A DNA stretch of 25,946 nucleotides from Bacteroidales bacterium UBA1208 (GTDB taxonomy: Bacteria > Bacteroidota > Bacteroidia > Bacteroidales > P3): positions 1,717 to 27,662 of the forward strand of contig DBXQ01000132.1 of assembly GCA_002309955.1 (NCBI GenBank), written 5' to 3'. A model generated the notes under the pieces. It made no database searches, was not told the DNA's origin, and saw nothing but the letters and a program-made list of their open reading frames with translations. Positions within the stretch are counted from its first letter, which is position 1. Each line of letters begins with the position of its first letter. Shown one piece after another: positions 25,513 through 25,946 of this stretch. Position numbers and translations under genes: made by a program.

Positions 25513-25946
25513 ATGAAACACATTCAGACATATATACTATTAGCCGGATTGCTGCTCGGAAGCCATGCCTCGGCCCAGACCACCCTCTACAAGACCTACG
25601 TGGGCCGCACAGGCATCAAGGCCTCGTGCATCGAGAACTACCCTATCGGCAATGGTCTTAAGGTGACCGTCACCATGCTGGAGGCAAACGATTCCGCCTC
25701 GTTCCATCATCTAACAAAAAGCCTGAAGGCATTGCCCTATAGTGGGACTAAGTCGGAGAGAACGAACGATTCTGTCGATTATTATCCCTTGAAAAAGAGT
25801 ATAAATAAGCCATTGCGCGATTATGTGCATGAACTCGACAGTACGTCTGAATTCAGCCATGTCTCCACGCTCGAAGGGTCGATAGCTACCGCCTTCTTAG
25901 GTCAGATGAAGAATATGGATGTGAAGATAAACCTCGAAAAAGACAG
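25513..25946 (+). CDS. Secreted protein of unknown function (partial, cut by window end)
   Basis: Open from ATG 25513 to the window edge, 144 codons visible. It starts with a signal peptide (MKHIQTYILLAGLLLGSHASAQ). The mature part begins TTLYKTYVGRTGIKASCIEN and includes GNGLKVTVTMLEANDS. No lipobox. It lies 1 nt after the membrane protein, so it belongs to the sigma operon and may be a periplasmic partner or target of that module. The family is not recognised and the C-terminus is unseen. Confidence 0.75.
   Translation, partial: MKHIQTYILLAGLLLGSHASAQTTLYKTYVGRTGIKASCIENYPIGNGLKVTVTMLEANDSASFHHLTKSLKALPYSGTKSERTNDSVDYYPLKKSINKPLRDYVHELDSTSEFSHVSTLEGSIATAFLGQMKNMDVKINLEKD

Overview
The window is chromosomal DNA from a member of the Bacteroidota, most likely the order Bacteroidales. 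The evidence is the gene content: DUF4837, DUF5606 and DUF6089 proteins, the uppS / bamA / paired ompH envelope cluster, many signal peptides and lipoboxes, A-rich leaders instead of strong Shine-Dalgarno sites, a TAnnTTTG-type promoter before the AraC gene, and a large secreted protease with a C-terminal type IX secretion (T9SS) sorting domain. Genus and species cannot be told from the sequence. Nothing points to a phage, plasmid, transposon or CRISPR array. All genes are on the + strand except one AraC regulator.

Layout. 1-45 may be the last codons of an upstream gene. 59-5737 holds a sugar kinase of the N-acetylglucosamine kinase/BadF type, a DUF5606 protein with a histone-like tail, a lipoprotein packed 5 nt before metG, methionyl-tRNA synthetase, and an NAD-dependent epimerase overlapping metG. 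5804-16869 is an envelope-biogenesis block: DUF4837 lipoprotein, DUF6089 barrel, UppS (undecaprenyl-PP synthase), an unrecognised secreted protein made of three internal repeats, the AraC regulator on the minus strand, BamA, two OmpH/Skp chaperones, a clear rho-independent terminator, and a YifB/ComM AAA ATPase. In related genomes uppS and bamA are usually close together; here about 2.9 kb lies between them.

16946-24478 is a secreted/lipoprotein run: an unknown lipoprotein, a DUF4419 lipoprotein whose stop overlaps the start of a 1349-residue gingipain-like C25 cysteine protease with a T9SS sorting domain, then a secreted YD-repeat-like protein 22 nt further on. The last three look like one operon. 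24582-25946 is an ECF sigma factor, a small single-pass membrane protein in the usual anti-sigma position, and the start of a secreted protein cut by the window end.

How the parts fit. UppS makes the lipid carrier for peptidoglycan and surface glycans. BamA with the OmpH chaperones inserts outer-membrane barrels, which T9SS also needs. The C25 protease is a T9SS cargo. The sigma module is a plausible envelope or surface-responsive regulator, but nothing in the sequence ties it to the protease operon.

The most interesting unexplained structure is non-coding: a dispersed family of imperfect palindromes in three intergenic gaps, a 31-nt near-identical direct repeat before both uppS and bamA, and a convergent gap full of mutually exclusive dyads. 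Among proteins, the triple-repeat secreted protein and the DUF4419/C25/YD operon are the best candidates for undescribed biology.
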